Position numbers and translations under genes: made by a program. A DNA stretch of 64,000 nt from the NCBI RefSeq assembly GCF_900141885.1, contig NZ_FQYY01000001.1:248001-312000 (forward strand). Direction: 5' to 3'. The DNA is from Mesonia phycicola (GTDB lineage: Bacteria > Bacteroidota > Bacteroidia > Flavobacteriales > Flavobacteriaceae). Positions 16,464-26,154 of the stretch are shown one piece after another (position 1 is the stretch's first letter; each line of letters opens with the position of its first letter). The notes below the pieces were generated by a model. The model was not told where the DNA came from and did no database searches. It saw nothing but the letters and a program-made list of their open reading frames with translations.

Positions 16464-17270
16464 ATGATCATACCAAAAAATAGCGAAGAACTAGAATTAA
16501 TGCGTGAAAGCGCTCAAGTAGTTTCAAGAACATTAGGAATAATTGCTAAAGAAATAAAACCTGGAGTTACTACACTTCAATTAGATAAAATTGCAGAAGA
16601 CTATATTAGGTCAGAAGGTGCAGTACCTGGTTTTTTAGGATTATATGATTTCCCTAATACGCTATGTGTAAGTCCAAACGCTCAAGTAGTACACGGGATA
16701 CCAAATGATAAACCCTTAGAAGAAGGAGATATTATATCTGTAGACTGCGGAGCTATAAAAAATGGATTTTATGGAGATCACGCATATACTTTTGAAGTAG
16801 GTGAAGTTTCACCAGAAATAAAGCAACTTTTAAAAGTTACTAAAGAGTCGCTTTACCTTGGTATAAGAGAGTTTAAACTAGGTAACCGAGTGGGTGATGT
16901 TGGCTATGCTATACAAAAACACGCAGAAGATCACGGTTACGGGGTAGTAAGAGAACTTGTAGGTCACGGTTTAGGTAGAACTATGCACGAAGACCCAGAA
17001 ATGCCAAACTACGGCAAAAGAGGTCGTGGTAAAAAATTTGTAGAAGGTATGGCCGTAGCCATAGAACCTATGATTAATTTAGGAACAAAACGCATCAAGC
17101 AACTTCGTGATGGCTGGACGATTCTTACTGCAGACGGAAGAGTCAGTGCACATTTTGAGCATGATGTGGCCCTGGTAGATGGAAACCCCCAATTACTATC
17201 TACCTTCGATTATATTTATGAATCCTTGGGAATTAAAAGCGAAGAAGAAAATGAATTTAGAAAAGAATGA
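16464..17270 (+). CDS. map: Methionine aminopeptidase, type I
   Basis: This 268-residue enzyme removes the initiator methionine from nascent proteins. The five metal ligands are in recognisable blocks: SVDCGAIKNGFYGDHAYTF (two Asp), VGHGLGRTMHEDP (His), AVAIEPMI (Glu) and HFEHDVALVDG (Glu). No N-terminal zinc finger is present. The 3' end overlaps the next gene by 20 bases. Confidence 0.96.
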   Translation: MIIPKNSEELELMRESAQVVSRTLGIIAKEIKPGVTTLQLDKIAEDYIRSEGAVPGFLGLYDFPNTLCVSPNAQVVHGIPNDKPLEEGDIISVDCGAIKNGFYGDHAYTFEVGEVSPEIKQLLKVTKESLYLGIREFKLGNRVGDVGYAIQKHAEDHGYGVVRELVGHGLGRTMHEDPEMPNYGKRGRGKKFVEGMAVAIEPMINLGTKRIKQLRDGWTILTADGRVSAHFEHDVALVDGNPQLLSTFDYIYESLGIKSEEENEFRKE

Positions 17271-17829
17271 ATCATTTTACCGAGACAACAACTTAGTTGA
17301 AGAATGGCGTTACTACTATGAAGACGATTGGGCAGAGGGCTATGAAATAGCAATCTCTAGCAAAGGAAGAGTAATGAATTTTGTGAAAAGCAAAAATGGC
17401 ATTATTCTTAAAGGAAGCTCTATTAACGGCTATCAAGTATTTAACACCAAAATGACCAATGGTAAACGTAAAAACTTTTACCTTCACAAAGTACAAGCTA
17501 TTGCCTTTTTAGAAAAACCAGAAGACGGTCTATTTGTTATTCATAAAAATTATAACAAAAAAGACAACAACATTAACAATCTTGCTTGGGTAAACCGCAA
17601 AGAATGGGAAGCTCACCAAGATAAGAATCCAAAAGTAATTGCTAAACGCCAAAGCAAGAGAAGAACTTATACAAAACTCTCTTATGCAGAAGCAACTATT
17701 TTAAAGAAAAAACTTTTAGATCCTAATAGAAAAACTAGACTAAAAGTATTAGCAAAACAATTTGGTGTATCTGAAATGCAATTACACAGAATTAAAACCG
17801 GAGAAAACTGGGCAGATCTTAAAGTATAA
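17251..17829 (+). CDS. NUMOD4/HNH-derived DNA-binding protein
   Basis: This 192-residue protein is called from the ATG at 17251. A longer open frame starts at 17179 but lies deep inside map. Residues 12-40 fit a NUMOD4 motif (EEWRYYY...GYEIAISSKGRVM). The next part is HNH-like (HKVQAIAFLEKP, then NNINNLAWVNRKEWEAH), but the usual D-H-I-D metal site reads VIHKNY, so nuclease activity is doubtful. A helix-turn-helix follows at about 140-185 (VLAKQFGVSEMQLHRIKTG). This is the domain set of homing endonucleases without an intron, probably a domesticated DNA-binding protein. Confidence 0.75.
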   Translation: MNLEKNESFYRDNNLVEEWRYYYEDDWAEGYEIAISSKGRVMNFVKSKNGIILKGSSINGYQVFNTKMTNGKRKNFYLHKVQAIAFLEKPEDGLFVIHKNYNKKDNNINNLAWVNRKEWEAHQDKNPKVIAKRQSKRRTYTKLSYAEATILKKKLLDPNRKTRLKVLAKQFGVSEMQLHRIKTGENWADLKV

Positions 17830-17830
17830 T

Positions 17831-18607
17831 ATGATCAAAAAAGTATTTAAAACTGTATTAAATACAATACCTAGACCTTTGCTTATAAAAGCAAGTTATC
17901 TAGCTAAGCCAGTTTTGGCAATTTTACTAAAAGGGAATAAATACACTGACCCAATAGACGGTAAGAGCTTTTCTAAGTTTTTACCATATGGTTATGAAAA
18001 TCAGAGAGAAAATGTATTATCCCCTTCTGCCCTTTCTTTAGAAAGACACAGATTGTTATGGTTATATTTAAAAAATAAGACAGATTTTTTTACTTCAAAA
18101 AAATCTGTCTTACATTTTGCACCAGAACAAGCATTTTATAAAAGATTTAGAAAACTACCTAATCTAAATTATACCACTACAGACCTTAACTCTCCATTAG
18201 CAGATGTTAAGGCAGATATTTGCAACCTTCCGTTTAAGGATAATCAATATGATTTTATACTTTGTAATCACGTATTAGAGCATATTCCAGATGATACTAA
18301 GGCAATGCAAGAATTATATAGAGTATTAAAACCTGGAGGTACTGCTATTCTACAAATACCACAAGATTTAAGTAGAGCTACTACTTTTGAAGATGATTCT
18401 ATTACAGATGAAAAAGAAAGAGCTAAGATCTTCGGGCAATATGATCACGTGAGGATTTATGGAAGAGATTATTTTGATAAACTTAGAAGTATAGGTTTTA
18501 AGGTAATTGAAGAAAATTATACTAAAAGCTTAACAAACGAAGAGATAGACAAATTTAGAATTAATAAAGAAGAAATTATTCCCGTTTGCATAAAACCTAA
18601 AAACTAA
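17831..18607 (+). CDS. Class I SAM-dependent methyltransferase
   Basis: This 258-residue protein is called from the ATG at 17831, one base after the preceding stop. A longer frame from 17762 runs into the upstream gene. An N-terminal region of about 80 residues precedes the methyltransferase_11-type domain: LHFAPEQAF, FILCNHVLEHIPDDTKAM and LYRVLKPGGTAIL. The classic GxGxG of motif I is replaced by APEQ, which is seen in a Bacteroidota-specific subfamily. The substrate is unknown; glycan, lipid or protein are all possible. It ends four bases inside the convergent apbE gene. Confidence 0.82.
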   Translation: MIKKVFKTVLNTIPRPLLIKASYLAKPVLAILLKGNKYTDPIDGKSFSKFLPYGYENQRENVLSPSALSLERHRLLWLYLKNKTDFFTSKKSVLHFAPEQAFYKRFRKLPNLNYTTTDLNSPLADVKADICNLPFKDNQYDFILCNHVLEHIPDDTKAMQELYRVLKPGGTAILQIPQDLSRATTFEDDSITDEKERAKIFGQYDHVRIYGRDYFDKLRSIGFKVIEENYTKSLTNEEIDKFRINKEEIIPVCIKPKN

Positions 18608-19611
18608 TCTTTTACTAATTGTTTTTTAAATTTAGCAGTAGAGTAAACTTTAGTACTATCATTTTCAGTATAAATTAAATAAGCATCTATTCCTGTAAGG
18701 TTTTCAATCACTAATTTAGATTTTTCTAATCCCATTGCCATAAATGCCGTAGCATAAGCATCTGCTTCTGCGCAAGTAGTTGCTAAAACAGAAGCACTTA
18801 AAATATTACTTTTTTCAGCCTTACCTGTTAACGGGTTTATAGTATGCACAAATCTCTGTCCTGTTATAGAATCTTGTCTAAACTTTCTATAGTTACCAGA
18901 GGTAGCCAATGCTTCATTTTTTAACTCTAAAATAGCTGTAATTTCTCTTTTTAATTCTGTTTGATATGGATTATCTAAACCTACTCTCCAAGCTTGTTTC
19001 TTCTCTTTATTAATACCTTTAACTCTTAACTCTCCACCAAGTTCAATTAAATAATTATCTACATTATTATTTTCTAAAAATATTGCTAATCTGTCTATAG
19101 TATAACCTTTGGCAACAGCATTAAATTCTATATAAGAATTAATATTCTCTTTTTTTAAACGATTGTCTTCACTTAACTCCATTTTATCTATACCAACTAA
19201 TACAAATAAGGAGTCTAATTCTTTATCAGATAAATAATTTAGCTCTTCAGCGCCAAAACCATAGGCATTTACAAGATTTCCAACAGTAGGATCAAAATAA
19301 CCGCTAGTAGATTTATTGATTTCTTTAGAAAGAAGAAAAACTTCTTTAAACATATTATCTACTACGATTGTAGTATCTCCTTTGTTAATTTTAGAAATGT
19401 CAGAATTTGGTAAATATGTACTCATAGATTTATTTACCACTTCATAAATAGAATCTAAACCTTTCTCCCAATTTACTTCTTCTTCAGAAAAAAATTTAAT
19501 ATGATAGGTAGTACCTAAAGCATTTCCTTCAAAATATTTGGTTTTAATAGTCTGTTTAGAATTGCAACCAAACAAACAAATTACTAGTAAAAAAAATAAA
19601 AATTTATACAT
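18604..19611 (-). CDS. apbE: FAD:protein FMN transferase (ApbE), lipoprotein
   Basis: This 335-residue protein is called from the ATG at 19611, two bases after the preceding stop. A longer frame starts at 19635 inside that gene. The start gives a lipoprotein signal, MYKFLFFLLVICLFGC. ApbE uses FAD to attach FMN covalently to a Thr of target proteins such as NqrB and NqrC. Family motifs include YIEFNAVAKGYTIDRL, LIELGGELRVKG, ALATSGNYRKF and ADAYATAFMAMGL. It lies two genes past the nqr operon, the expected context. Confidence 0.93.
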   Translation of the reverse strand: MYKFLFFLLVICLFGCNSKQTIKTKYFEGNALGTTYHIKFFSEEEVNWEKGLDSIYEVVNKSMSTYLPNSDISKINKGDTTIVVDNMFKEVFLLSKEINKSTSGYFDPTVGNLVNAYGFGAEELNYLSDKELDSLFVLVGIDKMELSEDNRLKKENINSYIEFNAVAKGYTIDRLAIFLENNNVDNYLIELGGELRVKGINKEKKQAWRVGLDNPYQTELKREITAILELKNEALATSGNYRKFRQDSITGQRFVHTINPLTGKAEKSNILSASVLATTCAEADAYATAFMAMGLEKSKLVIENLTGIDAYLIYTENDSTKVYSTAKFKKQLVKD

Positions 19612-19612
19612 A

Positions 19613-19969
19613 TTAAAATTCTTGAAAACCGTCATAATTTACCACATAATCACTCTCTGAAGTAAGCTCTTTAGTAAAGTCTTCAGAATTTGCTAAACCT
19701 ACCCCTGCATAAAAAGTTCTTGCATTAAACTTAATTGCATGATCTTTTATTGTACTCATTAAAATTTCATCTAAAAATTTAGGATCATTAGGGTAAGAAA
19801 TAGCCCTAACAATTACAAAATGAAGTTTTTTATCTTTTAAAGCTACAAACTGTGGATTTCTTTTTAATTCACTATTAACTCCTAGAAATTCAAATCCCTT
19901 ATCTTCTAAATCTTTACCCACAATATTCATTGCAAGGTTATGTATTTCTTGTTCTGTTAATTTTGCCAT
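19613..19969 (-). CDS. Conserved hypothetical protein associated with nqr/apbE
   Basis: This 118-residue soluble protein lies between nqrF and apbE. It has no signal peptide or membrane helix and contains no redox motif. Similar Bacteroidota proteins are sometimes mis-named NqrF because of their location. The fold is likely alpha/beta, with FVALKDKKLHFVIVRAISYP in the middle. It shares a tight junction with apbE, so it may assist flavinylation, but that is inferred from position only. A candidate promoter lies about 60 bases upstream. Confidence 0.8.
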   Translation of the reverse strand: MAKLTEQEIHNLAMNIVGKDLEDKGFEFLGVNSELKRNPQFVALKDKKLHFVIVRAISYPNDPKFLDEILMSTIKDHAIKFNARTFYAGVGLANSEDFTKELTSESDYVVNYDGFQEF

Positions 19970-20027
19970 AATGCAATAATACTTATTTTAAAAATTCAAT
20001 AAATAAATTTTTATAGATATAATTTAT

Positions 20028-20035
20028 CAAATCTA
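20028..20035 (-). promoter_or_regulatory. -7 promoter element for the 118-residue protein and apbE
   Basis: The minus strand reads TAGATTTG, an exact match to TAnnTTTG, about 60 bases upstream of the 19969 start and just after the nqrF terminator. No clear -33 TTG is seen at the ideal spacing. Confidence 0.4.
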
Positions 20036-20067
20036 TAAAAAAACTAAATACAGAAATATTAGCGCAT

Positions 20068-20100
20068 AAAAAAGTCCAATATTTTCATATTGGACTTTTT
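20068..20100 (-). terminator. Rho-independent terminator after nqrF
   Basis: A perfect 14-bp stem, including AAAAAGTCCAATAT and its complement around a 4-base loop, lies 17 bases past the nqrF stop on the minus strand. The stem ends in a T-run on both strands. Confidence 0.93.
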
Positions 20101-20117
20101 TAAATAAGATAGAGTTT

Positions 20118-21407
20118 TTATCCTCCAAAATCATCAAATCTAATATTCTCATCAGGAATACCAAAATCTTCTCCCATTTTCTGAACAGCTTTATTCATTA
20201 ATGGAGGACCACAGAAATATAATTCTATTTCTTCTGGTTCATCATGTTTTGAAAGATATTCATCAATTACTGCGTTGTGTACAAATCCTAAAAATCCGTC
20301 ACCTTCGCTATGTATATCTTTTTTAACTTTCCAGTTATCTTCTTCTAAAGGTTCTGAAAGTACAATGTAAAATTTAAAGTTATCAAATTCTCTTTCTAAC
20401 TCTCTAAAGTGTTCTAAGTAGAACAACTCTCTTTTAGAACGACCTCCATACCAGTAAGTAACTTTTCTACCGGTTCTTAAGGTTTTGAATAGGTGATATA
20501 AATGAGATCTCATTGGAGCCATACCAGCACCACCACCAACGTAAAGCATTTCTGCATCACTTTCATTGATAAAGAACTCACCATAAGGACCAGAGATAGT
20601 AACTTTATCTCCTTTTTTTCTAGAGAAAATATAAGAAGAAGCAACACCTGGATTTACATCCATCCAACCATTTTTAGCACGATCAAAAGGTGGTGTTGCA
20701 ATACGTACATTCAACATTACCTCACGTCCTTCTGCTGGGTAAGAAGCCATAGAGTATGCTCTCTCTACAGTTTCAGGATTTTTCATTACTAATGGCCATA
20801 ATTTAAAATTATCCCATTCTTTCTTAAATTTATCAGGCTCTCCAGGATGTTCTTCTGGGTGAGCTTGAATATCTATATCTTGAAATTTGATTTCACATTT
20901 AGGAACTTCAATTTGGATGTAACCACCCGCTTTGTAGTCCATATCTTCTGGTAATTCTACCACAAATTCCTTAATAAAAGAAGCAACATTCCAGTTTCTA
21001 ACTACTGTAGCTTCCCACTTTTTAATACCAAAAACCTCTTCAGGAATTTGAATATCCATATTTTGCTTCACCTTCACTTGGCAACCTAAACGCCAACCTT
21101 CAGCAATTTCTTTTCTGGTAAAGTGAGGTGCTTCTGTTGGTAAAATAGTACCACCACCATCTTTTACAATACATTTACATTGTATACAAGTACCACCACC
21201 ACCACAAGCTGATGGTAAAAATAATTTATTATCACCTAAAGTAGATAACAATGTCCCTCCGGAACCAACTTCTATATCTTTTTCTCCATTTACGTTAATT
21301 TTAACAGGACCTGAAGGAACTAGCTTTGCTTTAGCTCCTAACAGCACTCCTACTAACAATAGTATTAACGCTAAAAATACAATTACACTTGCAACTATTA
21401 CTGTCAT
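20118..21407 (-). CDS. nqrF: Na+-translocating NADH:quinone reductase subunit F
   Basis: This 429-residue protein is the NADH-oxidising entry point of Na+-NQR. It has one N-terminal membrane helix, then a plant-type 2Fe-2S ferredoxin domain with SACGGGGTCIQCKC (and the fourth Cys in GCQV), an FAD-binding domain with RAYSMASYP, and the NADH domain with GGGAGMAPMRSHL and FCGPPLMN. The length is slightly above the Vibrio protein. It ends the nqr operon and is followed by a strong terminator. Confidence 0.97.
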   Translation of the reverse strand: MTVIVASVIVFLALILLLVGVLLGAKAKLVPSGPVKINVNGEKDIEVGSGGTLLSTLGDNKLFLPSACGGGGTCIQCKCIVKDGGGTILPTEAPHFTRKEIAEGWRLGCQVKVKQNMDIQIPEEVFGIKKWEATVVRNWNVASFIKEFVVELPEDMDYKAGGYIQIEVPKCEIKFQDIDIQAHPEEHPGEPDKFKKEWDNFKLWPLVMKNPETVERAYSMASYPAEGREVMLNVRIATPPFDRAKNGWMDVNPGVASSYIFSRKKGDKVTISGPYGEFFINESDAEMLYVGGGAGMAPMRSHLYHLFKTLRTGRKVTYWYGGRSKRELFYLEHFRELEREFDNFKFYIVLSEPLEEDNWKVKKDIHSEGDGFLGFVHNAVIDEYLSKHDEPEEIELYFCGPPLMNKAVQKMGEDFGIPDENIRFDDFGG

Positions 21408-21423
21408 AATGCTTTGTTTTCGA

Positions 21424-22059
21424 CTATAATTTGATTCCCATAAAACTCATAAACCCAATTGCCATTAACCCTGTAATGATAAAGGTAATCCCTAATCCTT
21501 TTAAAGGAGCAGGAACATTTGAGTATGCTATTTTTTCTCTAATTGCAGCAATTGCTAAAATGGCTAAAAACCATCCTATACCACTACCTAATCCATAGGT
21601 TAAAGCTTGACCAACACCTTCAAAACTTTTTTGCTGCATGAATAATGATCCTCCTAAAATTGCACAGTTTACAGCTATTAATGGTAAGAATATACCTAAT
21701 GCACCATAAAGCGCAGGAGCAAATTTCTCTACAATCATTTCTACTAACTGTACCATAGATGCAATTACAGCAATAAACATGATAAAGCTTAAGAAACTTA
21801 AGTCGATAAATTGGCTTCCAGATTCATCTCCAAAAGCAGGATCTAACCAAGCTAAAGCACCAGGTTTTAGTAAATATTGATCCATTAAAAAGTTGATAGG
21901 TACAGTAATTGCTAATACAAAAATTACCGCTGCTCCTAAACCTACTGCTGTTTTAACAGTTTTTGATACTGCTAAATAAGAACACATTCCTAAGAAGTAA
22001 GCAAAAATCATATTCTCTATGAAAATACTTCTAATAAATAAGTTTAAATACTCTTGCAT
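21424..22059 (-). CDS. nqrE: Na+-translocating NADH:quinone reductase subunit E
   Basis: This 211-residue integral membrane protein has the conserved start [31 protein letters not shown]. Its Cys in the first helix and another in VNCAILGG belong to the pair that binds an intramembrane iron site with NqrD. Six membrane helices are expected. It lies 16 bases upstream of nqrF. Confidence 0.96.
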   Translation of the reverse strand: MQEYLNLFIRSIFIENMIFAYFLGMCSYLAVSKTVKTAVGLGAAVIFVLAITVPINFLMDQYLLKPGALAWLDPAFGDESGSQFIDLSFLSFIMFIAVIASMVQLVEMIVEKFAPALYGALGIFLPLIAVNCAILGGSLFMQQKSFEGVGQALTYGLGSGIGWFLAILAIAAIREKIAYSNVPAPLKGLGITFIITGLMAIGFMSFMGIKL

Positions 22060-22081
22060 AATCTATATTTTTAAGCAGTCT

Positions 22082-22831
22082 CTATGCTTCTTCTATTAAT
22101 TTTCTGTTTCTTGAACGTTGCACCCAGATAATAATACCTACAATAATAAGTGCCATTGGCGCTAATAACATTAATCCGTTATTTTCATATCCAAAAGCAT
22201 ATAAACCTGTAGAATCTGCTAACGTTGCTCCCTTGTGACCTAATACTTCAAAACCAAATAACTTCCCTGAACCTAAAAGTTCTCTAAAGAAAGCTACAAT
22301 TACAAGTATTAATCCGTAACCTGCAGCATTACCAATACCATCTAAAAATGATTTGTAAACTCCGTTACCTAAAGCAAACGCTTCTAAACGTCCCATTACA
22401 ATACAGTTGGTAATAATTAAACCAACAAATACCGAAAGTTGTTTACTTAAATCATATAAAAATGCTTTTAAAACTTGATCTACAAGAATCACTAAAGCTG
22501 CTACAATTACTAACTGTACAATAATTCTAATTCTACTAGGAATTAGATTACGCATCATAGAAATAATCATGTTACTGAAAGCCATTACTACCATTACTGC
22601 AAGAGACATTACGATTGCCGCTTGTAATTGTACTGTAATTGCTAGTGCAGAACAGATACCTAATACTTGCACTGTAATTGGGTTATCATCATTCAAAGGA
22701 TCTGATAATAACTTCATATTTTGCTTAGATAAGAAACTTTCTTTTTCTTCTGAATTAGAAAGGAAAAGAATCATTTCTTTCTTTTTTGCTTCTTTTTCTG
22801 ACATCGCTGTGTTATTATTTTCTTTAGCCAT
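22082..22831 (-). CDS. nqrD: Na+-translocating NADH:quinone reductase subunit D
   Basis: This 249-residue membrane protein has [20 protein letters not shown] and the [22 protein letters not shown] block with the two iron-ligand cysteines. It is about 40 residues longer at the N terminus than the Vibrio subunit because of a charged cytoplasmic stretch (residues 1-40). An alternative start at the internal MKLLSDPL would restore standard length, so the true start is uncertain. It is five bases downstream of nqrC. Confidence 0.95.
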   Translation of the reverse strand: MAKENNNTAMSEKEAKKKEMILFLSNSEEKESFLSKQNMKLLSDPLNDDNPITVQVLGICSALAITVQLQAAIVMSLAVMVVMAFSNMIISMMRNLIPSRIRIIVQLVIVAALVILVDQVLKAFLYDLSKQLSVFVGLIITNCIVMGRLEAFALGNGVYKSFLDGIGNAAGYGLILVIVAFFRELLGSGKLFGFEVLGHKGATLADSTGLYAFGYENNGLMLLAPMALIIVGIIIWVQRSRNRKLIEEA

Positions 22832-22836
22832 AAAAA

Positions 22837-23595
22837 TTATTTTACTGCTACTTTCATATCAGTTTGATTCTTAAAATAAGGTAGGTAATGTTTTAATCTC
22901 TCAGAGATCATATCTGTTACCCCATCTCCAGTAATAGTAGCTCCAGAGATTGCGTCTACTGCATTGTCATCTTTATTGCTACCACCTGTATAACCTTTTA
23001 CTACAGAAACACCTACTAAATTACCAGAGCTATCAAAAATCTTCTCGTCTTCAAAACGTTGCTGAAACCAAGCTTTAGTAATCTCTCCACCTAAACCAGT
23101 AGTTTCTCCTTTATGATCAAAAACAACTCCTTTAATTGTATTTACATCATCTTTTAAAGAAACATATCCCCAGATAGCATCCCATAATCCAGTACCGCGT
23201 AATGGAATAATATAATACTTTGCACCATCAACTTCTGCTTCGTATAAAGGAAACTTCTGCTCTTCTACTGTTCTATTTAATTCTTTAGCTAAATCTACTT
23301 GAAAGGCTTTGTCACCTTCTTCAACTACTTCCCCTTTTGAGTTAAGTGCTATTTGCTTAGTAATATATTTTTTAAAGTTAGCTTCTGCTAAAGGACGAGA
23401 TAAAGGAACCATAGCTCCATTTTGCTCTACAGAATCTACACCTACAGTATAAAGAATGTTTTGCATCTTTTCCTGCTTTACATTAGCGTTTTGTCTATCG
23501 CTTAAAGAAATGGAAGTAAATGCTAACAATGCACCAACCACAACTACCATTATAATCGCGAAAATAAATGTATATGCGTTACTATTTCTATTCAT
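22837..23595 (-). CDS. nqrC: Na+-translocating NADH:quinone reductase subunit C
   Basis: This 252-residue protein has one N-terminal membrane helix and a periplasmic FMN-binding domain. The flavinylation motif is DAISGATIT at residues 214-222; FMN is attached by ApbE to the Thr of SGAT. Other family motifs are [12 protein letters not shown] and [12 protein letters not shown]. It overlaps the nqrB stop by one base. Confidence 0.96.
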   Translation of the reverse strand: MNRNSNAYTFIFAIIMVVVVGALLAFTSISLSDRQNANVKQEKMQNILYTVGVDSVEQNGAMVPLSRPLAEANFKKYITKQIALNSKGEVVEEGDKAFQVDLAKELNRTVEEQKFPLYEAEVDGAKYYIIPLRGTGLWDAIWGYVSLKDDVNTIKGVVFDHKGETTGLGGEITKAWFQQRFEDEKIFDSSGNLVGVSVVKGYTGGSNKDDNAVDAISGATITGDGVTDMISERLKHYLPYFKNQTDMKVAVK

Positions 23596-24764
23596 TACAC
23601 CGCTGTTTTTACTTGTGCCTTAACTCTGTTTTTACGTTTTTTGATATTACCTTCAATAACGTAGTGATCTATTGTTGGAGCAAATACATTCATTAATAAT
23701 ATTGCCAACATAATTCCTTCTGGATAAGCTGGATTGAAGATTCTAATCATCACAGCAAACAAGCCTATTAAAAATCCGTATATCCACTTTCCTTTATAAG
23801 TTTGTGCTGCAGATACTGGATCTGTTGCCATAAACACAATACCAAAAGCAAGACCACCTATTACTAAATGATTATACCAAGGGAAATTAACCAAATCGTT
23901 ATCTGGAAAACTACCACCAATCATATTAAAGATAAAAGCCATACAAGCAGCTCCTAAGAAACCACTTACAATAATTCTCCAGCTTCCCACCTTAGTTAAA
24001 ATAAGTAATAAAGCTCCTGCTAGAATACAAACAGTAGAAGTCTCTGCTACAGAACCAGGTATTAACCCTGAAAACATATCCATTGTACTATAAGGGACCT
24101 CTGTTCCTGCTGCAAGTTTACCTAAAATTGTTTCTCCAGAAACAGCATCTAAATTTCCTGCTTCACTAACCCAAACTGCATTACCAGACATATAAGTTGG
24201 GTATGCAAAGAAAGCAAAAGCTCTAGCTGTAAGTGCAGGGTTTAGAATATTCATTCCTGTACCACCAAAAGCCTCTTTACCAATAAGAACAGCAAAAACA
24301 ACAGAAATAGCTACCATCCATAATGGAATATCTACTGGCATTACCATTGGAATTAACAATCCTGTTACTAAGTACCCCTCATTAACTTCGTGACCTCTAA
24401 AAATTGCAAAAGCAAATTCTATTCCAAGACCTACAGCGTAAGAAACTACAATCATAGGAACTACTTTAATAGCACCTTCTCCTATTGCTTCCCAAAAACC
24501 AACTGTTTCTTGAATTTGACTCAAGTATTGATAACCTGCATTCCAGGTACCAAAAATTAGAGCAGGGATTAAAGCCATTACAACTGTAATCATTACTCTT
24601 TTTAAATCTACCGCATCTCTAACGTGAGCTCCTTTTTGTGTTGTGTGATTAGGCACAAACAAGAAGGTATCCAACGCATTAATTGCTGGAGCGAACTTTT
24701 CGTATTTTTTCCCTTTGGAAAATGGCTCTTTTATACTATCAAGCCTTTGACGTATCCAATTCAT
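23595..24764 (-). CDS. nqrB: Na+-translocating NADH:quinone reductase subunit B
   Basis: This 389-residue protein is the Na+-channel-forming subunit with about ten membrane helices, a covalent FMN and bound riboflavin. Conserved blocks are GAHVRDAVDLKR, FGGTGMNILNPALTARAF and MATDPVSAAQT. The FMN attachment site is DAVSGETIL at residues 206-214: the usual SGAT reads SGET, but Thr212 is kept. It lies between nqrA and nqrC in the usual order. Confidence 0.95.
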   Translation of the reverse strand: MNWIRQRLDSIKEPFSKGKKYEKFAPAINALDTFLFVPNHTTQKGAHVRDAVDLKRVMITVVMALIPALIFGTWNAGYQYLSQIQETVGFWEAIGEGAIKVVPMIVVSYAVGLGIEFAFAIFRGHEVNEGYLVTGLLIPMVMPVDIPLWMVAISVVFAVLIGKEAFGGTGMNILNPALTARAFAFFAYPTYMSGNAVWVSEAGNLDAVSGETILGKLAAGTEVPYSTMDMFSGLIPGSVAETSTVCILAGALLLILTKVGSWRIIVSGFLGAACMAFIFNMIGGSFPDNDLVNFPWYNHLVIGGLAFGIVFMATDPVSAAQTYKGKWIYGFLIGLFAVMIRIFNPAYPEGIMLAILLMNVFAPTIDHYVIEGNIKKRKNRVKAQVKTAV

Positions 24765-24780
24765 AAATATTATGATCCTT

Positions 24781-26124
24781 TTATCCTACTTCAGTAATCA
24801 TTAAATCTAAACCAAGACGAATAATTTCTTGCGCCTCAATTTTAGATGTATTCACATAGTCGATTAATGCAAAATCTTCTGGTATTACTTCATAAATACC
24901 TAAATTTTCCATTTTCTCAATATTTCCTGTCATACAAGCCTTAAGCAATTGCATTGGATAAATATCTAAAGGCATTACCTCTTCCATCTCTCCTGTTACC
25001 ACTAAAGCTCTTTCTTCACCATTTAAATTAGTATTCACATCATACTTTTTATTTGGGAACATCCAAGAAAGTGATGTCTTAGACATCGAGTGAATATTAT
25101 TATATGTAAATGGTAACCAACCAAAAGCTCTATAATTATTTCCTTCAGGTATTACAGTTATTGTATTATCATAAAAACCAACATATTGATTATTAGATAA
25201 TTTTAAACCTGTTAACACATCTCCTGAAATAATACGACTTTTACTTTCATCTACTTGACCAATCAAGTCTGCTACATTAGCCCCTATATATGTTCTAAAG
25301 TATTTTTTCTCTTTAGCATCTGTACCGGCAACAGCTATTGTTCTTTTTGCATCAACTTTACCAGTTAAAAACAAACGACCAATAATTGCTACATCTTCTG
25401 GACCTACAGTCCAAACACGGTCTCCCATATTCATTGGCTCTGTTTCTTGCACATGCACACCAACATTACCTGCTGGGTGAGGTCCAGAAACATTTAATAA
25501 CTCTACACCTTGAAGATCTTTAAAATCTGAAGATTTAGCATTTACCGCCACATAAACTTTTCCTGCTGTAAGTTTTTTTAACGCATTTAATCCTTCTTGA
25601 AACTCTGCTTTTTGATCAGCTAAAACAAATGCTGGATCTGCAGCTAAAGGAGCTGTATTATAAACAGACACATAAATAGCTTTTGGAGAATCATCTGGAT
25701 TTGCTAAAATATCATAAGGACGCTGCTTAATAAATGCACCACAACCACTTTCAAAAATTCTGTTTTTCACAGTTTCTGAATCTGAAGTAGCAACATTTAA
25801 CTGCCCGTATTCCTTATAAGAATTTACAGCATCTGCCTCGATAACAATTTCTAAAACACGTCGTTTTGCACCTCTAACAATTTCTTTAATAGAACCGCTA
25901 ACAGGTGATGAAATTTTTACAGCTTCGTTATACTTTGAATAAAAAAGAACTTCACCGGCTAAAACTTTAGCCCCTTCTTTTAAAACAAGTTTTGGGACAA
26001 CCGCATGAAAATCTGGTGGCTTGATTGCAAAGGTCTTAGATTTAGGAGCATCCACAAGCACTTGCTCTGCTTCGCCCTTAAATCGCAAATTGAGACCTTT
26101 TTTAACTTTAATGTCTTTTGACAT
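24781..26124 (-). CDS. nqrA: Na+-translocating NADH:quinone reductase subunit A
   Basis: This 447-residue subunit starts IKVKKGLNLRFKGEAEQ and has a biotinyl-like domain (VLKEGAKVLAGEVLFYSK), GCGAFIKQRPYD and a C-terminal TGEMEEVMPLDIYPMQLLKA. It faces the cytoplasm and contributes to the quinone site. It is the first gene of the operon nqrABCDEF. A -7 box lies about 30 bases upstream. Confidence 0.96.
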   Translation of the reverse strand: MSKDIKVKKGLNLRFKGEAEQVLVDAPKSKTFAIKPPDFHAVVPKLVLKEGAKVLAGEVLFYSKYNEAVKISSPVSGSIKEIVRGAKRRVLEIVIEADAVNSYKEYGQLNVATSDSETVKNRIFESGCGAFIKQRPYDILANPDDSPKAIYVSVYNTAPLAADPAFVLADQKAEFQEGLNALKKLTAGKVYVAVNAKSSDFKDLQGVELLNVSGPHPAGNVGVHVQETEPMNMGDRVWTVGPEDVAIIGRLFLTGKVDAKRTIAVAGTDAKEKKYFRTYIGANVADLIGQVDESKSRIISGDVLTGLKLSNNQYVGFYDNTITVIPEGNNYRAFGWLPFTYNNIHSMSKTSLSWMFPNKKYDVNTNLNGEERALVVTGEMEEVMPLDIYPMQLLKACMTGNIEKMENLGIYEVIPEDFALIDYVNTSKIEAQEIIRLGLDLMITEVG

Positions 26125-26154
26125 AATTCATTTATAAGTTAATATTCGCGATTG

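Noticed and set aside
17179-17250. Longer start for the NUMOD4 protein
   Set aside because: It would overlap map by about 90 bases and the extra residues have no domain similarity; the ATG at 17251 leaves a 20-base overlap.
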